This document shows positions 44,158 through 53,979 of a stretch of 64,000 nt of DNA, piece by piece; positions within the stretch are counted from its first letter, which is position 1, and each line of letters opens with the position of its first letter. The notes under the pieces are model-generated. The model worked only from the letters and a program-made list of their open reading frames with translations. It was not told the origin of the DNA and searched no databases. The translations under genes and the position numbers were made by a program. The stretch is from NCBI GenBank assembly GCA_021806345.1, contig JAJZXP010000301.1, positions 100,483-164,482 on the forward strand, written 5' to 3'. This stretch comes from Thermoplasmata archaeon (GTDB lineage: Archaea > Thermoplasmatota > Thermoplasmata > Thermoplasmatales > Thermoplasmataceae).

Positions 44158-46852
44158 GAGTGTGGAACTCAAAAATTTCCTTTCACACAGGGAATCATTC
44201 ATAGGGCTGAGTACAGGAATAAATATAATTATCGGCCAGAACGGCTCAGGAAAATCTTCACTGTTTGAAGCCATAAAGGTTGCTTTTTATGGTCCTACAG
44301 AAACTGAAAGAAAGAGGCTTATAACCTACGGAGAGACCCACGCAAAGATTATTGTAACGTTCAAAAATGCAAATCAGAAATACTCAATTATCAGGGAGTT
44401 AGAACTAAAAAAAGATAAAGAATCATCTAAAAGTGTGACAATTTACAGGAACGGCACAATCTTAGCCCAAGGTGCAACTCAGGTTTCAGAAGAACTACAA
44501 AAAATATTGGGTATCTCGAAGAGTGCCTTTATCAATTCTGTTTATGTGGACCAGGGAGAGCTTGAATCTCTGGTAAACCAGAGCGCTGCCGTTAGAAAGG
44601 ACATATTCAATGAAGTCATCGGCTTGCAATTTTATGACAAAGCCCATAACATCATAGATGGAATAATTAAGGATTTTACCCCTGACATACAGCGGGCTAA
44701 AAGTCTCAAGAGTGGCAAAATTGACATTTTAAAAGAAAAAGAAAAAACGGAAGAAAAGTTAAACGGCCTGGAGTTGAAGAAAAACGAAAACGATACACAG
44801 ATAGAATCTAAAAATCGCCAACTAGAGCAATTTAGGCAGGAGCTGAATAAATATCAGAGTAAATCGGACCAACTGGAAAAGGGGAATGAAGCCCTTAGTG
44901 AGAAAAATGAGGAACTCGACCAGGTCAATGATCTGCTGAAACAAATGGATAGCAAGAACACAGAAATTGAAGTTCTCAATAAAACTAAGTTCGATATAGT
45001 TACCTCCTCACTATATAAAATCGGATCTAATCTTGCTGAGTACGAAAATCTAATCAAGGAACGGAATAGAAATAATGAAGAAGCAGCAAGGATAAATAAT
45101 ACAATAAAGGAAATTGGATTCCTAAGTGGACAGGAAAAGGCAATGGAACTCCAAACTTTGCAAATTGCAGCAAAGGCAGATGATTGGAATAGAAGTGAAA
45201 AAACTCTTAAAGATCTGGAAGAGAAGGAGGCAGAATACAAATCTGAAACAAGGAACTTTCAGGAAACGCGGAGTAAACTGGAAGAAAAGAGAAGGAACAA
45301 AGATGCCTTAACCGAAAAATTGAAAAATTTAGGAAACCTAGGGAGTTTAACCCACAAATCAGTATCAGAAAAAATAAGGGAAATAATAGACGAAATAGCT
45401 CAATTGAATAGTAACAAGGGGATTGTTATAAATGAAATCTCAACAAAAAGGGACCAAATAAAAGAAATCAGAGAAAAGTCAAAAGAGCTCGTAGAAATCG
45501 GGAATTGTCCCTTATGTGGACAGCAAATCACCAGTGATCATCTCAATAAAATCAAGGAACAGTGGAACACCGAAATTGCTGAGAATGAAAAAGAAATACA
45601 GGGACAAGAGGGCCATCTAAAAGCAATTGAAACTAAATTAGATAGAAAGAAGACAGAGTTAGAGGTATTACGATCTGAAAATTTATCGACTTTCTTTTCC
45701 CTGAGAACTGAAATCAGTGATTTTGAGAGGAAAATATCAGAATATGAGAAATATTTTGAGAATAATAGTATTTTCCATCGCAACTATGAAGAAGCAAAGA
45801 AAAAACTGGAATCATTAGGAAATATCAGGGATAGTAAAGCTGAACTGGAAAAACAAATCGCTTCCTTGAATAGTAAAATTTCCACTTTAAATAAAGAGGA
45901 TCCCACTTCCCGGTTAAATGAACTCAATTTAAAATCAGAGGAATTAAAACATAAAATTGAATCGATGGCTGGGGAAAAAATCCTTTTTGATGAGGGTAAA
46001 AGAATATCAGATTATAAGGCAATCCTGACGAATTTAGAAGTGGCAAACCAAAAATTGGAGCAATATATGGAAGCCAAGAATGAATTTGATAGAAAAAGAG
46101 AGAAAAAGGAAAGGCTTGAAGAGGAAATCAGGAAGTTAGAAAACGATAACCAATTGCTAGCTGAGTCCCTAAAAGGAAGATCAGATACACTCGAAAAGTT
46201 CACAAATCTAAACAATGGAATCAACGATTTAAGGAACGAACAGAGTGATCTTTTGTCTGAAATAGGACAGCACAAAGGAAGTTTAAAACAGATTTTGAGC
46301 CGTTTGGATGAAATAAATAAGGAGTTATTGCGAATAGATCAGACTGAGAAAATGTATCCATTTCTTGGTGAACTGAAAACAGCGTTTTCCAGAGATGGCA
46401 TTCCCCAAGCCATTAGGAGGATGGCTCTGGAAACGATAACATCTCAATCAAGGAATATCATCTCACGTTTCAATTTAGGAATAGAAGATGTAAGGATTTC
46501 TGAGGACATAAATGTTGAAATTGTACAGGATGGCAATGTTAAGAATATCACTCAGCTAAGTGGGGGAGAAAGAACAGCAATTTCGATCGCAATGAGACTT
46601 GCTATAGCAAGATTTCTAGGGAAAAATCTGAGCACCACAATTCTTATGGACGAACCTACCATTTATCTGGACGAAGAGAGGAGGAACGATTTGAAGGAGA
46701 TACTTCAATACTCGTTGAAAGAGTTGACGGAAGAGGGGTTATTCCCTCAAATTATCATCATCACACATCATTCGGAACTAGAACCTGCGGCTGATACTTC
46801 CTATTCCATAAGGAAAGAGAGTGGACATTCAATTGTGGAAGCAATTAATTAA
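44147..46852 (+). CDS. rad50: DNA double-strand break repair ATPase Rad50
   Basis: SMC-like ATPase partner of Mre11. Walker A GQNGSGKSS near residue 30, two long coiled coils (about 160-440 and 480-740), a zinc hook C454-P-L-C457 at the apex, the signature LSGGERTAISIAMRLAIA and Walker B TTILMDEPTIYLDEERR near the C-terminus (family blocks). 901 residues, full length. The start overlaps mre11. The 3' end overlaps the convergent sufU by four bases. Confidence 0.95.
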   Translation: MIIESVELKNFLSHRESFIGLSTGINIIIGQNGSGKSSLFEAIKVAFYGPTETERKRLITYGETHAKIIVTFKNANQKYSIIRELELKKDKESSKSVTIYRNGTILAQGATQVSEELQKILGISKSAFINSVYVDQGELESLVNQSAAVRKDIFNEVIGLQFYDKAHNIIDGIIKDFTPDIQRAKSLKSGKIDILKEKEKTEEKLNGLELKKNENDTQIESKNRQLEQFRQELNKYQSKSDQLEKGNEALSEKNEELDQVNDLLKQMDSKNTEIEVLNKTKFDIVTSSLYKIGSNLAEYENLIKERNRNNEEAARINNTIKEIGFLSGQEKAMELQTLQIAAKADDWNRSEKTLKDLEEKEAEYKSETRNFQETRSKLEEKRRNKDALTEKLKNLGNLGSLTHKSVSEKIREIIDEIAQLNSNKGIVINEISTKRDQIKEIREKSKELVEIGNCPLCGQQITSDHLNKIKEQWNTEIAENEKEIQGQEGHLKAIETKLDRKKTELEVLRSENLSTFFSLRTEISDFERKISEYEKYFENNSIFHRNYEEAKKKLESLGNIRDSKAELEKQIASLNSKISTLNKEDPTSRLNELNLKSEELKHKIESMAGEKILFDEGKRISDYKAILTNLEVANQKLEQYMEAKNEFDRKREKKERLEEEIRKLENDNQLLAESLKGRSDTLEKFTNLNNGINDLRNEQSDLLSEIGQHKGSLKQILSRLDEINKELLRIDQTEKMYPFLGELKTAFSRDGIPQAIRRMALETITSQSRNIISRFNLGIEDVRISEDINVEIVQDGNVKNITQLSGGERTAISIAMRLAIARFLGKNLSTTILMDEPTIYLDEERRNDLKEILQYSLKELTEEGLFPQIIIITHHSELEPAADTSYSIRKESGHSIVEAIN

Positions 46853-47241
46853 CTGGGTTTTTGGTGTCCCTGATAATCCTTGATCATTTTTATAAGTGCG
46901 TCGTAGGAAATTAGGGCACATTTCTCCCGGGCTGGGCCAAGCGATATTCCCAACTCTTCTAGAATCTCTTTTTTCTTCAATTCTTTTATCTCTTCAAGTG
47001 GTTTATTCTTCACCCGCTCTGAGAGTATTGAAGCAGAAGCAACACTGATGAGGCACCCCCTGGCAACGTATTTAATATCCTTTATGACACCGTCCCCTAT
47101 CTTAACATACATTGCAATCGTGTCACCGCATGTCGGGTTTGTTTCAAAAATCTCCTCATCTGGATTCTCAATCTTTCCAAAGTTTCTTGGCTCCTGATAA
47201 TGCTCATCTATTATTGCACTGTAAACAACATCATCGTTCAT
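46849..47241 (-). CDS. sufU: Fe-S cluster scaffold SufU/IscU-like
   Basis: NifU/IscU-type protein that accepts sulfur from the cysteine desulfurase and assembles or relays Fe-S clusters. Ligand cysteines C38 (NPTCGD), C63 (RGCLISVASASI) and C108 (REKCALI), with D40. The insertion between C63 and C108 is longer than in IscU, as in SufU. 130 residues. Last gene of the suf operon, overlapping sufS by four bases. Confidence 0.92.
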   Translation of the reverse strand: MNDDVVYSAIIDEHYQEPRNFGKIENPDEEIFETNPTCGDTIAMYVKIGDGVIKDIKYVARGCLISVASASILSERVKNKPLEEIKELKKKEILEELGISLGPAREKCALISYDALIKMIKDYQGHQKPS

Positions 47242-48506
47242 TTAACTATCATCTTCCTGGTTATCTTCTCTATTGCCTCAAAAAGGCGATCCACATCTCC
47301 CCTGTCATTGTAAATATAAAACGATGCTCTGGCCGTTGCATAAACACCGAGAGAAAGTGTCTGAGGCATAGCACAGTGATGGCCCGATCTTATCTGCACT
47401 CCCTGGATTCGGTCTGCTAAATGGGAGATGTCATGGGGATGGACTTCGTTCCCAAATGGTCTTTCATCGGACGACTCTTTTTTAATATTAAATGTATAAA
47501 TTCCCGCTCTGTTCTCCATTAGTCTGGTTCCGTAGCTTATCAGTTCTTCAATTTTGATTTCATCCTCTCTTTTAAGGGCATATTCAATGAGTTGCTTTTC
47601 GTGTTCCCTAACGTTTTGCATTCCGATATTTTTAAGGTAGTCAACCGCAGCTCCAAGACCTATTGCCCCCTCAATATTTGGAGTTCCCGCCTCAAATTTT
47701 TCCGGTACGTCTGCCGGAGTATAGTGGTCTTCATAAACTTCCTTAATCATTTCACCTCCGCCTAAAAATGGGGGCATTGAGTTAAGTATCTCTTCTGTGC
47801 CATAAAGGCATCCGATTCCAGTTGGCCCTAACATTTTATGCCCCGAGAAAGCCAGGAGGTCACAGTTAAGATCATTTACGTTTACAGGCATATGTGGCAC
47901 GCTTTGCGCACCGTCGACGATAAACATAATCCCCAAGTTATGAAGATGTTTCCCAACATCCTTTAAATTATTTATGGTCCCAAGTATATTGGAGCACTGA
48001 GTCAGAGAAACAACCTTTGTTTTATCAGACAGATTTTCTTCAACGGTTTTCCAGTCGATTATTTCTGATTGGCTATTTTCTATGAATTTTATATCCAAGC
48101 CGCCATTTTGCTTCTGAATTTGCCAGGGGACTATATTTGAATGATGTTCCATTCTTGATAGCAGAACTTCACCCTTGCCACCGCTTAATTTTGTTAAGCC
48201 ATAAGCTCCGAGATTTAAAGCTTCTGTTGCGTTTCTCACAAAGATTAAATTTTCGGCCCTTGCTCCAATGAAGTTTGCTATATTTTTCCTGGACTTACTA
48301 TAAAGTTCTGTTGACTCTTCCCCAAGTCTGTATACTCCTCTATGAACGTTTGAATTATAATTCTCCCAGTAACTTACCATTGAATCAATGACGGACATTG
48401 GTTTTTGTGTAGTTGCTGCATTATCAAGATAAATAATGCCCTCCTTTTTGAAACGCTTAAAAATAGGGAAATCGTTTCTGATTCTTTCAATGTCCATTGA
48501 ATCCAC
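47238..48506 (-). CDS. sufS: Cysteine desulfurase SufS
   Basis: PLP enzyme supplying sulfur for Fe-S clusters. PLP lysine K224 (SGHKMLGPTGIG), IYLDNAATTQKP at the N-terminus, and the active-site Cys in RSGHHCAMP (about residue 379). Group II desulfurase, 422 residues. The start is GTG 48506 or ATG 48497. Five bases after sufD. Confidence 0.94.
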   Translation of the reverse strand: MDSMDIERIRNDFPIFKRFKKEGIIYLDNAATTQKPMSVIDSMVSYWENYNSNVHRGVYRLGEESTELYSKSRKNIANFIGARAENLIFVRNATEALNLGAYGLTKLSGGKGEVLLSRMEHHSNIVPWQIQKQNGGLDIKFIENSQSEIIDWKTVEENLSDKTKVVSLTQCSNILGTINNLKDVGKHLHNLGIMFIVDGAQSVPHMPVNVNDLNCDLLAFSGHKMLGPTGIGCLYGTEEILNSMPPFLGGGEMIKEVYEDHYTPADVPEKFEAGTPNIEGAIGLGAAVDYLKNIGMQNVREHEKQLIEYALKREDEIKIEELISYGTRLMENRAGIYTFNIKKESSDERPFGNEVHPHDISHLADRIQGVQIRSGHHCAMPQTLSLGVYATARASFYIYNDRGDVDRLFEAIEKITRKMIVK

Positions 48507-48511
48507 TCTTT

Positions 48512-49723
48512 TCAGTCAACAAGTTCTTTTGAGTATATATTTACTTGTTCAATAAAAGAAGGATTATCTGACTTTTGCAGAATAGATTCTATGAATCCAC
48601 CAGTTATCAGATTAACTGAGGTTTTTTCATCTATCCCCCTGCTCTGCAGGTATAAGATCTGCTCCTTATCAACATTGCTTATTGCAGATCCGTGCTTTGA
48701 TCTTGTATTATTGTTCCTTATGACCAGACCGGGTTTTGAGTTAGCGTAACCTTCCTTGGAAAGAAGAAGTATTTTTGAATCATAAAACCCAGTTGAGTTA
48801 ACACTGGGAAGCTCTATATCTACATTTCCTCTGTGGATTGTGGAGCTTTGCCCTGATACAACTCCCCGAACCTGAATGTCTGCCGATGTCGACAGTCCCA
48901 GTTGAAAGCTGCTGTCCCTAACATCAATGGACTGTTTTCCGTTGCTGAATGTTGCTCCAAATACCTTATAGTCTGAATTATTCCCGATCTGCGTGGATTC
49001 ATTCACAAAGAGAACCTTCCCTGACCCGTGGTTAATATGGAATATTCTAAAGTTTGATTCCTCCTGCTGGAATGCTCTTATAAATGTGATATCGTTTATG
49101 TTTAATTCCTTATCCTGAAGGTAGTTGTAATCGAAATTGGAACCTTCACCAAGGAAGATGTATAATGACTTGCCTTGAGTCGGACTCCCTTTCTTTTCCC
49201 CAATATTCCTGCGTGTTTCAACTATCTTCACATTTGAATATTTACCGATTATGATTACATTTTTTTCTGAACCAGAGTGCATTGAATTCCTAAAATCAAT
49301 ACTTACAGTTGCGTTCACGTTACTTTCAACATTAATGAAGTAACCTGAACTCCATGAGGCATTTATGAGAAACTCCTCTCTGTCTTTTCCCTTCTCCTTC
49401 CACACATACTCAGGTATCTGATCAATGGTCTCTTGCATTTCTCCTATAGTTACCCCTTCAATTCTCCTCTTATTCAATATATGCCCATCCAGGACAAGCA
49501 CATCACTCTCAGAGTCAAGTCTAATATCTGACTGAACATTTGTGAGGGTAGTTGCCATTGTTTCCAAGTCCCTCTCAGGCATGTCCACGTAGTCCTTGGT
49601 CATTGGACTCTCTTTATGCGTTCTTTTTGGCATTTTGAGATATTCCAGGAAACAGTCCTGCCTGTAATCATAGGCAGGGTCTTTCAATCTAGTCTTGAGT
49701 TGATCTGAGAATTGCTCCATCAT
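48512..49723 (-). CDS. sufD: Fe-S assembly scaffold subunit SufD
   Basis: Beta-helix partner of SufB in the SufBC2D scaffold. C-terminal signature RNNNTRSKHGSAISNVDKEQILYLQSRGI (family block, His in SKHGS) and GFIESIL; the core is a repetitive beta-helix. 403 residues. ATG 49723 (ATG 49720 possible), three bases after the sufB stop. Confidence 0.92.
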   Translation of the reverse strand: MMEQFSDQLKTRLKDPAYDYRQDCFLEYLKMPKRTHKESPMTKDYVDMPERDLETMATTLTNVQSDIRLDSESDVLVLDGHILNKRRIEGVTIGEMQETIDQIPEYVWKEKGKDREEFLINASWSSGYFINVESNVNATVSIDFRNSMHSGSEKNVIIIGKYSNVKIVETRRNIGEKKGSPTQGKSLYIFLGEGSNFDYNYLQDKELNINDITFIRAFQQEESNFRIFHINHGSGKVLFVNESTQIGNNSDYKVFGATFSNGKQSIDVRDSSFQLGLSTSADIQVRGVVSGQSSTIHRGNVDIELPSVNSTGFYDSKILLLSKEGYANSKPGLVIRNNNTRSKHGSAISNVDKEQILYLQSRGIDEKTSVNLITGGFIESILQKSDNPSFIEQVNIYSKELVD

Positions 49724-49726
49724 GGA

Positions 49727-51169
49727 TCATCCTACCGCGCCAAGCCTGTTCATTTCAAGCTTAACCAGTCTATTCATTTCTATCGCAAATTCCATAGGTA
49801 TTTCCTTCATCACGTCGTCAAGAAATCCCAAGACAATCATTGAGCTTGCTTCATCTTCAGAAAGTCCTCTAGATCTCAAATATGTGAGTTCTTCAGTTCC
49901 TATTTTGCCGACGCTTGCCTCGTGGGAAAATGTTGCAGTAGGTTCGTATATTTCATCGTGTGGAAACGTTAAGGATTGCGAATCATCGTTTATCAATAGG
50001 GCGTCGCACTGAACGCGACTCCTTGACTCTATGGCTCCTTTGTTCATCCTTAGTAATCCCCTGTAAATTGCCTTTCCATCTTCAATGCTTATACTCTTTG
50101 CAATAATCTTTGATGTAGTGTGAGGAGCAAGATGAAGCGCCTTTGCGCCAGTATCCTTTATTGTGCCAGGTCCGGCTAGTGAAATGTTAAGATTAGAAGT
50201 GGATGCATATGGCCCACGAAGGTATGATGATGGATAAATCATGGTTATTTTAGATCCCAGTGAACCTCCAACCCATTCCATTTTAGCCCTTTCATCAACC
50301 CACGCCCTCTTTGTTGGCATATTGTAAACACTTTTTGACCAGTTTTGAACGCTCGTATATCTTACATCTGAGTCCTTGTGTGCATAAATTTCCACTATTG
50401 CGCTGTGAAGTGAATCCTTATCCCATCTTGGGGCAGTGCATCCTTCAATATAATGAACCTTTGATCCCTCATCCCCTACCACTATTGTATGCTCAAATTG
50501 ACCGGTGCTCTCGTTATTCATCCTGAAATATGTTTGCAGTGGCATATCAATATGCACCCCTTTTGGAACATAAAGGAACGATCCACCGCTCCATACCGCT
50601 CCATTCAAAGCAGCAAATTTATTATCAGTGAACGGCACAGCCTTACAGAAGTAGTCCTTTACGAGATCTGGATGATTCTTAACTGCAGAGTCAAGATCCA
50701 TGAAAACAACTCCCTTATCTTCCCAAACCTTTTTCAGCGAATGGTAAACACCTTCGCTTTCATATTGAGCGACCGATCCTGCCAGATACTTCTGTTCCAT
50801 TTCAGGAATGCCGAGTTTCTGGAAAGTGTCCTTTATCTGATCTGGAACATCATCCCAGTTTCTTGATTTTCTGTCGTCTGGTTTATTGTAGTAAGTTGTG
50901 TTTTCCCAGTCTATTCCAGACAGGTCTGGACCCCAAGTAGGCATAGGTTTTGACTGAAAAATTTCCAAGGCTTTTAATCTCATTCTCCTCATCCAGTCTG
51001 GTTCTTTCTTAATCTCTGAAATTTCTTCAACCACCGCCTTATTCAACCCTTTACCCGTGGAATAAATAGGGCTAAACGAATCCCTGAATTCCCAATCGGA
51101 AGTCTTTGAATCTTTCAAACTCTCTACCAGTCTTTCTATTTCCTCTTCTTTTGTAATTTGTGGTTCCAT
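49727..51169 (-). CDS. sufB: Fe-S assembly scaffold subunit SufB
   Basis: Core scaffold subunit of SufBC2D. Family blocks: DVPDQIKDTFQKLGIPE, PFTDNKFAALNGAVWSGGSF, VHYIEGCTAPRW, SRSRVQCDALLINDDS, and FSHEASVGKIGTEELTYLRSRGLSE-type C-terminus. The conserved Cys of VQCDALL is present. 480 residues. Four bases after sufC. Confidence 0.95.
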   Translation of the reverse strand: MEPQITKEEEIERLVESLKDSKTSDWEFRDSFSPIYSTGKGLNKAVVEEISEIKKEPDWMRRMRLKALEIFQSKPMPTWGPDLSGIDWENTTYYNKPDDRKSRNWDDVPDQIKDTFQKLGIPEMEQKYLAGSVAQYESEGVYHSLKKVWEDKGVVFMDLDSAVKNHPDLVKDYFCKAVPFTDNKFAALNGAVWSGGSFLYVPKGVHIDMPLQTYFRMNNESTGQFEHTIVVGDEGSKVHYIEGCTAPRWDKDSLHSAIVEIYAHKDSDVRYTSVQNWSKSVYNMPTKRAWVDERAKMEWVGGSLGSKITMIYPSSYLRGPYASTSNLNISLAGPGTIKDTGAKALHLAPHTTSKIIAKSISIEDGKAIYRGLLRMNKGAIESRSRVQCDALLINDDSQSLTFPHDEIYEPTATFSHEASVGKIGTEELTYLRSRGLSEDEASSMIVLGFLDDVMKEIPMEFAIEMNRLVKLEMNRLGAVG

Positions 51170-51173
51170 AACA

Positions 51174-51911
51174 TCACGCTCTTATCCAATCATAGCCTTC
51201 TTCTTCTATCTTAAGGGCAAGGCTCTTATCCCCATCTTTAGCGATTTTACCATTTACCAATACATGAACGAAATCAGGGTCAATATTTTTGAGAATTCTT
51301 TGATAATGCGTTACAATAAGAAAAGCAACTTCGCTGTTGTGATATTTTATTATTTCCTCTGCTACAAATCTCAGTGCGTCAACATCTAGACCAGAATCAA
51401 TTTCATCCAATACGATCACTTTAGGCTTCAGAACGGCCATTTGCAGAATCTCAAATCTCTTTCTTTCTCCACCGGAAAATCCGTCATTCACAGACCTTGA
51501 CATGAATGATTCGTTCAGTCCCACGAGTCTGAGGTGTTCCTTAACTTCATTAAAGAACTCCGTTATGCTCTTTTTATCTTCTGGGTGCAACTGTTTGTAG
51601 GCTGTTCTCAAAAAGGATGAAATTTTGACACCTGGGATAGCAATCGGGCTTTGGAAGGCAAGGAAAAGTCCAGATCTTGCTCTGATTTCTGGGGTTTCTG
51701 TCGTTAAATCCTTCCCATCCAGAAGAATTCTACCTCCATTAATTTCATAGTTAGGATGACCGATCAGCACATTTCCGAGAGTGCTCTTTCCAGCTCCATT
51801 TGGACCCATAAGGGCGTGAATTTCTCCACCATTTATTGTCAAATTTACACCATTGAGGATCTTTTTTCCTTCCACGCTTGCTGAAAGATTCTCAATCTTG
51901 AGTTGTACCAT
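51174..51911 (-). CDS. sufC: Fe-S assembly ATPase SufC
   Basis: ABC-type ATPase of SufBC2D. Walker A GPNGAGKST (36-44), signature FSGGERKRFEI, Walker B VIVLDEIDSGLD, and H-loop VTHYQR. 245 residues. First gene of sufCBDSU; TATA TTTAAATAAC (51931-51940) gives a leaderless start at ATG 51911. Confidence 0.95.
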   Translation of the reverse strand: MVQLKIENLSASVEGKKILNGVNLTINGGEIHALMGPNGAGKSTLGNVLIGHPNYEINGGRILLDGKDLTTETPEIRARSGLFLAFQSPIAIPGVKISSFLRTAYKQLHPEDKKSITEFFNEVKEHLRLVGLNESFMSRSVNDGFSGGERKRFEILQMAVLKPKVIVLDEIDSGLDVDALRFVAEEIIKYHNSEVAFLIVTHYQRILKNIDPDFVHVLVNGKIAKDGDKSLALKIEEEGYDWIRA

Positions 51912-51996
51912 AGTTCCAGAATGACTTTAAGTTATTTAAACACTTTCTTATGTCTATAATGAATAAACTTAATATATGAACTTTAGATATCATAAC
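51912..51996. promoter_or_regulatory. Divergent suf/sufR promoter region
   Basis: 85 bases hold two back-to-back promoters: minus-strand TATA 51931-51940 for sufC and plus-strand TATA (CTTAATATAT, 51968-51977) for the regulator. Weak symmetric elements (TTAT-N4-ATAA within 51947-51961; ATGA-N10-TCAT within 51976-51993) could be operators, but no CAAC-N6-GTTG site as used by cyanobacterial SufR is present. Confidence 0.55.
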
Positions 51997-52668
51997 ATGG
52001 AAAGTGAACTGGCTGTTAGTCCATTACTGGGAAGTGTAAAATCTAGTATACTCTCAATGCTGGAAAGCGGGGAAAGGAGTGTTACTTCTCTTTCAAATGA
52101 ACTTGGAATAAATAAGACAGCAGTTAAGGAGCACATGGACTTTCTTGAAAAAAAGGGATACGTTAAATCATTTTTCAAAAGGGAACCTACAGGCAGGCCC
52201 TCAAAATGTTATGAAATTACTAATTATGGAATGCAGTTATTTCCAAAAAAATATCCAGAACTAATGGTGACTTTCCTTGATGAGGTAAAGAAAGAATACG
52301 GTGAAATGAAATTAAATCTGATTCTAGGAAGAGTGGCTGACAGGCTAATGGAAAAGGCAGGTTTGATAGACTCTACAGGTGTTTCTAAGAACAGAGAAGA
52401 AAAGATTGCCAAGCTCAGGAGCTTTGTGGACGCACTTAACAATCTGGGATATTACGCTAAAATGGAAGTAGATGGTGAAACTGTAAGGATCATAAGGCAT
52501 AACTGTATTTTTTATGAAATTGCAAAAAATAACAGAAATGTGATATGCGATGTTCTTGGAAAAGATCTTATTCAAAAATCCGTAGAAAATAGGTTTACGT
52601 TAGTTGAAAAATTCTCAGAAGGAAGCAATAAATGTGTAGTTGAAGTGGACCTAAACCAACCACAGTGA
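51997..52668 (+). CDS. sufR: SufR-like HTH regulator with C-terminal cysteines
   Basis: Predicted repressor of the divergent suf operon. N-terminal ArsR-type winged helix (about 8-80: VTSLSNELGINKTAVKEHMDFLEKKGYV segment, wing at TGRPSKCYEIT). C-terminal domain has C170, C184 and C213, placed like the Fe-S-binding cysteines of SufR, which senses cluster status. ATG 51997 is supported by TATA at 20-29 bases; the ATG at 51976 overlaps that TATA box. The symbol is by analogy. Confidence 0.78.
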   Translation: MESELAVSPLLGSVKSSILSMLESGERSVTSLSNELGINKTAVKEHMDFLEKKGYVKSFFKREPTGRPSKCYEITNYGMQLFPKKYPELMVTFLDEVKKEYGEMKLNLILGRVADRLMEKAGLIDSTGVSKNREEKIAKLRSFVDALNNLGYYAKMEVDGETVRIIRHNCIFYEIAKNNRNVICDVLGKDLIQKSVENRFTLVEKFSEGSNKCVVEVDLNQPQ

Positions 52669-52670
52669 AA

Positions 52671-53618
52671 TCAATTCATGTCCAGCTTTAGGTTGTGGAT
52701 CATTTCATTCACTGTTTTTTCCAGGTTAAAGTTGGCGCTGAAGTTCCAATCTCGTTTAGCATCTGACACATCTACAGATTGGGGCCATGTGTCTGCTATT
52801 TTCTGTCTGTAATCTGGAACATAGTTTACCTTAAACTCAGGATATGTCTTTCTGATCTCATCCTCCAATTCCTCGCAAGTCATGGAATACCCCATTATAT
52901 TGTACGAGGTACGAATTTTGATTGAGTCCCGCGGAGTGGCCATTAATCGGAGTGTTGAACGCATTGCATCCTCCATATAAACCATCGGCAAACTGGTTTC
53001 CTTTTTAAGGTAGCAGGTGTAGTTTTTCCCTCCAACAGCGCTTTTTATCATTTCAACAGAAAAGTCAGTGGTCCCTGCCGTTGGAGAAACTTTTGAACTT
53101 ATTACACCCGGAAAGCGTATGCTTCTCACATCCAGATCATATTTTCTATTGTAGTACTGGCAAAGCATCTCAGCGCTCAACTTGGTGATTCCATACATGG
53201 TAGTTGGTATGGAACTATGACGAGTTCCTGCGTTGTTTTTTTCTGCCTCTGGACCGTATACGGCTATACTGGATGGAATGAATAACTTATCAATTTTCTT
53301 GGCAACTGAAGCATTTAACACATTGACCGTTCCCGTGAGATTCACGTTGTAGGCCAGAAAAGGGTCCTTCTCACCACTTGCAGAAAGGATTGAAGCAAGA
53401 TGGTAGATTTCACTTATCTGGTATTGGTCAATAAGTCCGTAAAGCTTAGTCCAGTCCCTAATATCCAAAGTTTCGAATTTAACCCTTCCATCGGCCTTAA
53501 AATTTTCCACTTTCTTAATATCTGTAGCAATGATTTGACCATCATAGCTTGCAAGAAGATAATCGATTAGTTCAGATCCTATTTGACCAGATGAGCCTGT
53601 AATAAGGATGTTAGTCAT
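52671..53618 (-). CDS. tdh: L-threonine 3-dehydrogenase, short-chain (SDR) type
   Basis: NAD-dependent oxidation of threonine to 2-amino-3-ketobutyrate. N-terminal GSSGQIG; HLASILSASGEKDP; catalytic Y-x3-K in TTMYGITK; VRSIRFPGVIS, PTAGTTDFSVEM and IADTWPQSVD match the SDR threonine dehydrogenases described from Thermoplasma and Flavobacterium closely. I chose ATG 53618; ATG 53633 would add five residues, but TATA (ATATTTTTA on the minus strand, about 53641-53650) fits leaderless 53618. Convergent with sufR, two bases apart. Confidence 0.9.
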   Translation of the reverse strand: MTNILITGSSGQIGSELIDYLLASYDGQIIATDIKKVENFKADGRVKFETLDIRDWTKLYGLIDQYQISEIYHLASILSASGEKDPFLAYNVNLTGTVNVLNASVAKKIDKLFIPSSIAVYGPEAEKNNAGTRHSSIPTTMYGITKLSAEMLCQYYNRKYDLDVRSIRFPGVISSKVSPTAGTTDFSVEMIKSAVGGKNYTCYLKKETSLPMVYMEDAMRSTLRLMATPRDSIKIRTSYNIMGYSMTCEELEDEIRKTYPEFKVNYVPDYRQKIADTWPQSVDVSDAKRDWNFSANFNLEKTVNEMIHNLKLDMN

Positions 53619-53633
53619 GTGAGTAGATTTCAT

Positions 53634-53979
53634 TTTAGTTTAAAAATATGGTTAGTCGTGCAGGTGAATTAAATCTAACTTCAGAATGAAACGTTTCCAT
53701 AGTTCCAAAATTCAAAGAAAAATTTGATGAATTAATCTATGCAATAAAGAAACGAAATTAGATTGGTAAGGTCAATCATTTAAACACCAGAAAAATCTGG
53801 GAAAGAGAATAATTGGGAAAATAGCTTAATGCATCACTTAATGCTATGGACGCAGTTTTATTGCAAAGTTAAAGACCTCAATTCATTTTATTTATCACCT
53901 AAGTAAAACTCCACTTTTAAATAGAAAAAATTTAAAGTGTATAACCGATAAAGATATAAAGAGATAAGTGGTGAAATTA
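53634..53979. other. 346-base divergent intergenic region
   Basis: Holds the tdh promoter at the left and the purE promoter (GATATAAAG, 53951-53960) at the right. Between them nothing gene-like is seen, apart from a short direct repeat CTTAATGC (53826 and 53838 region). Confidence 0.4.
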
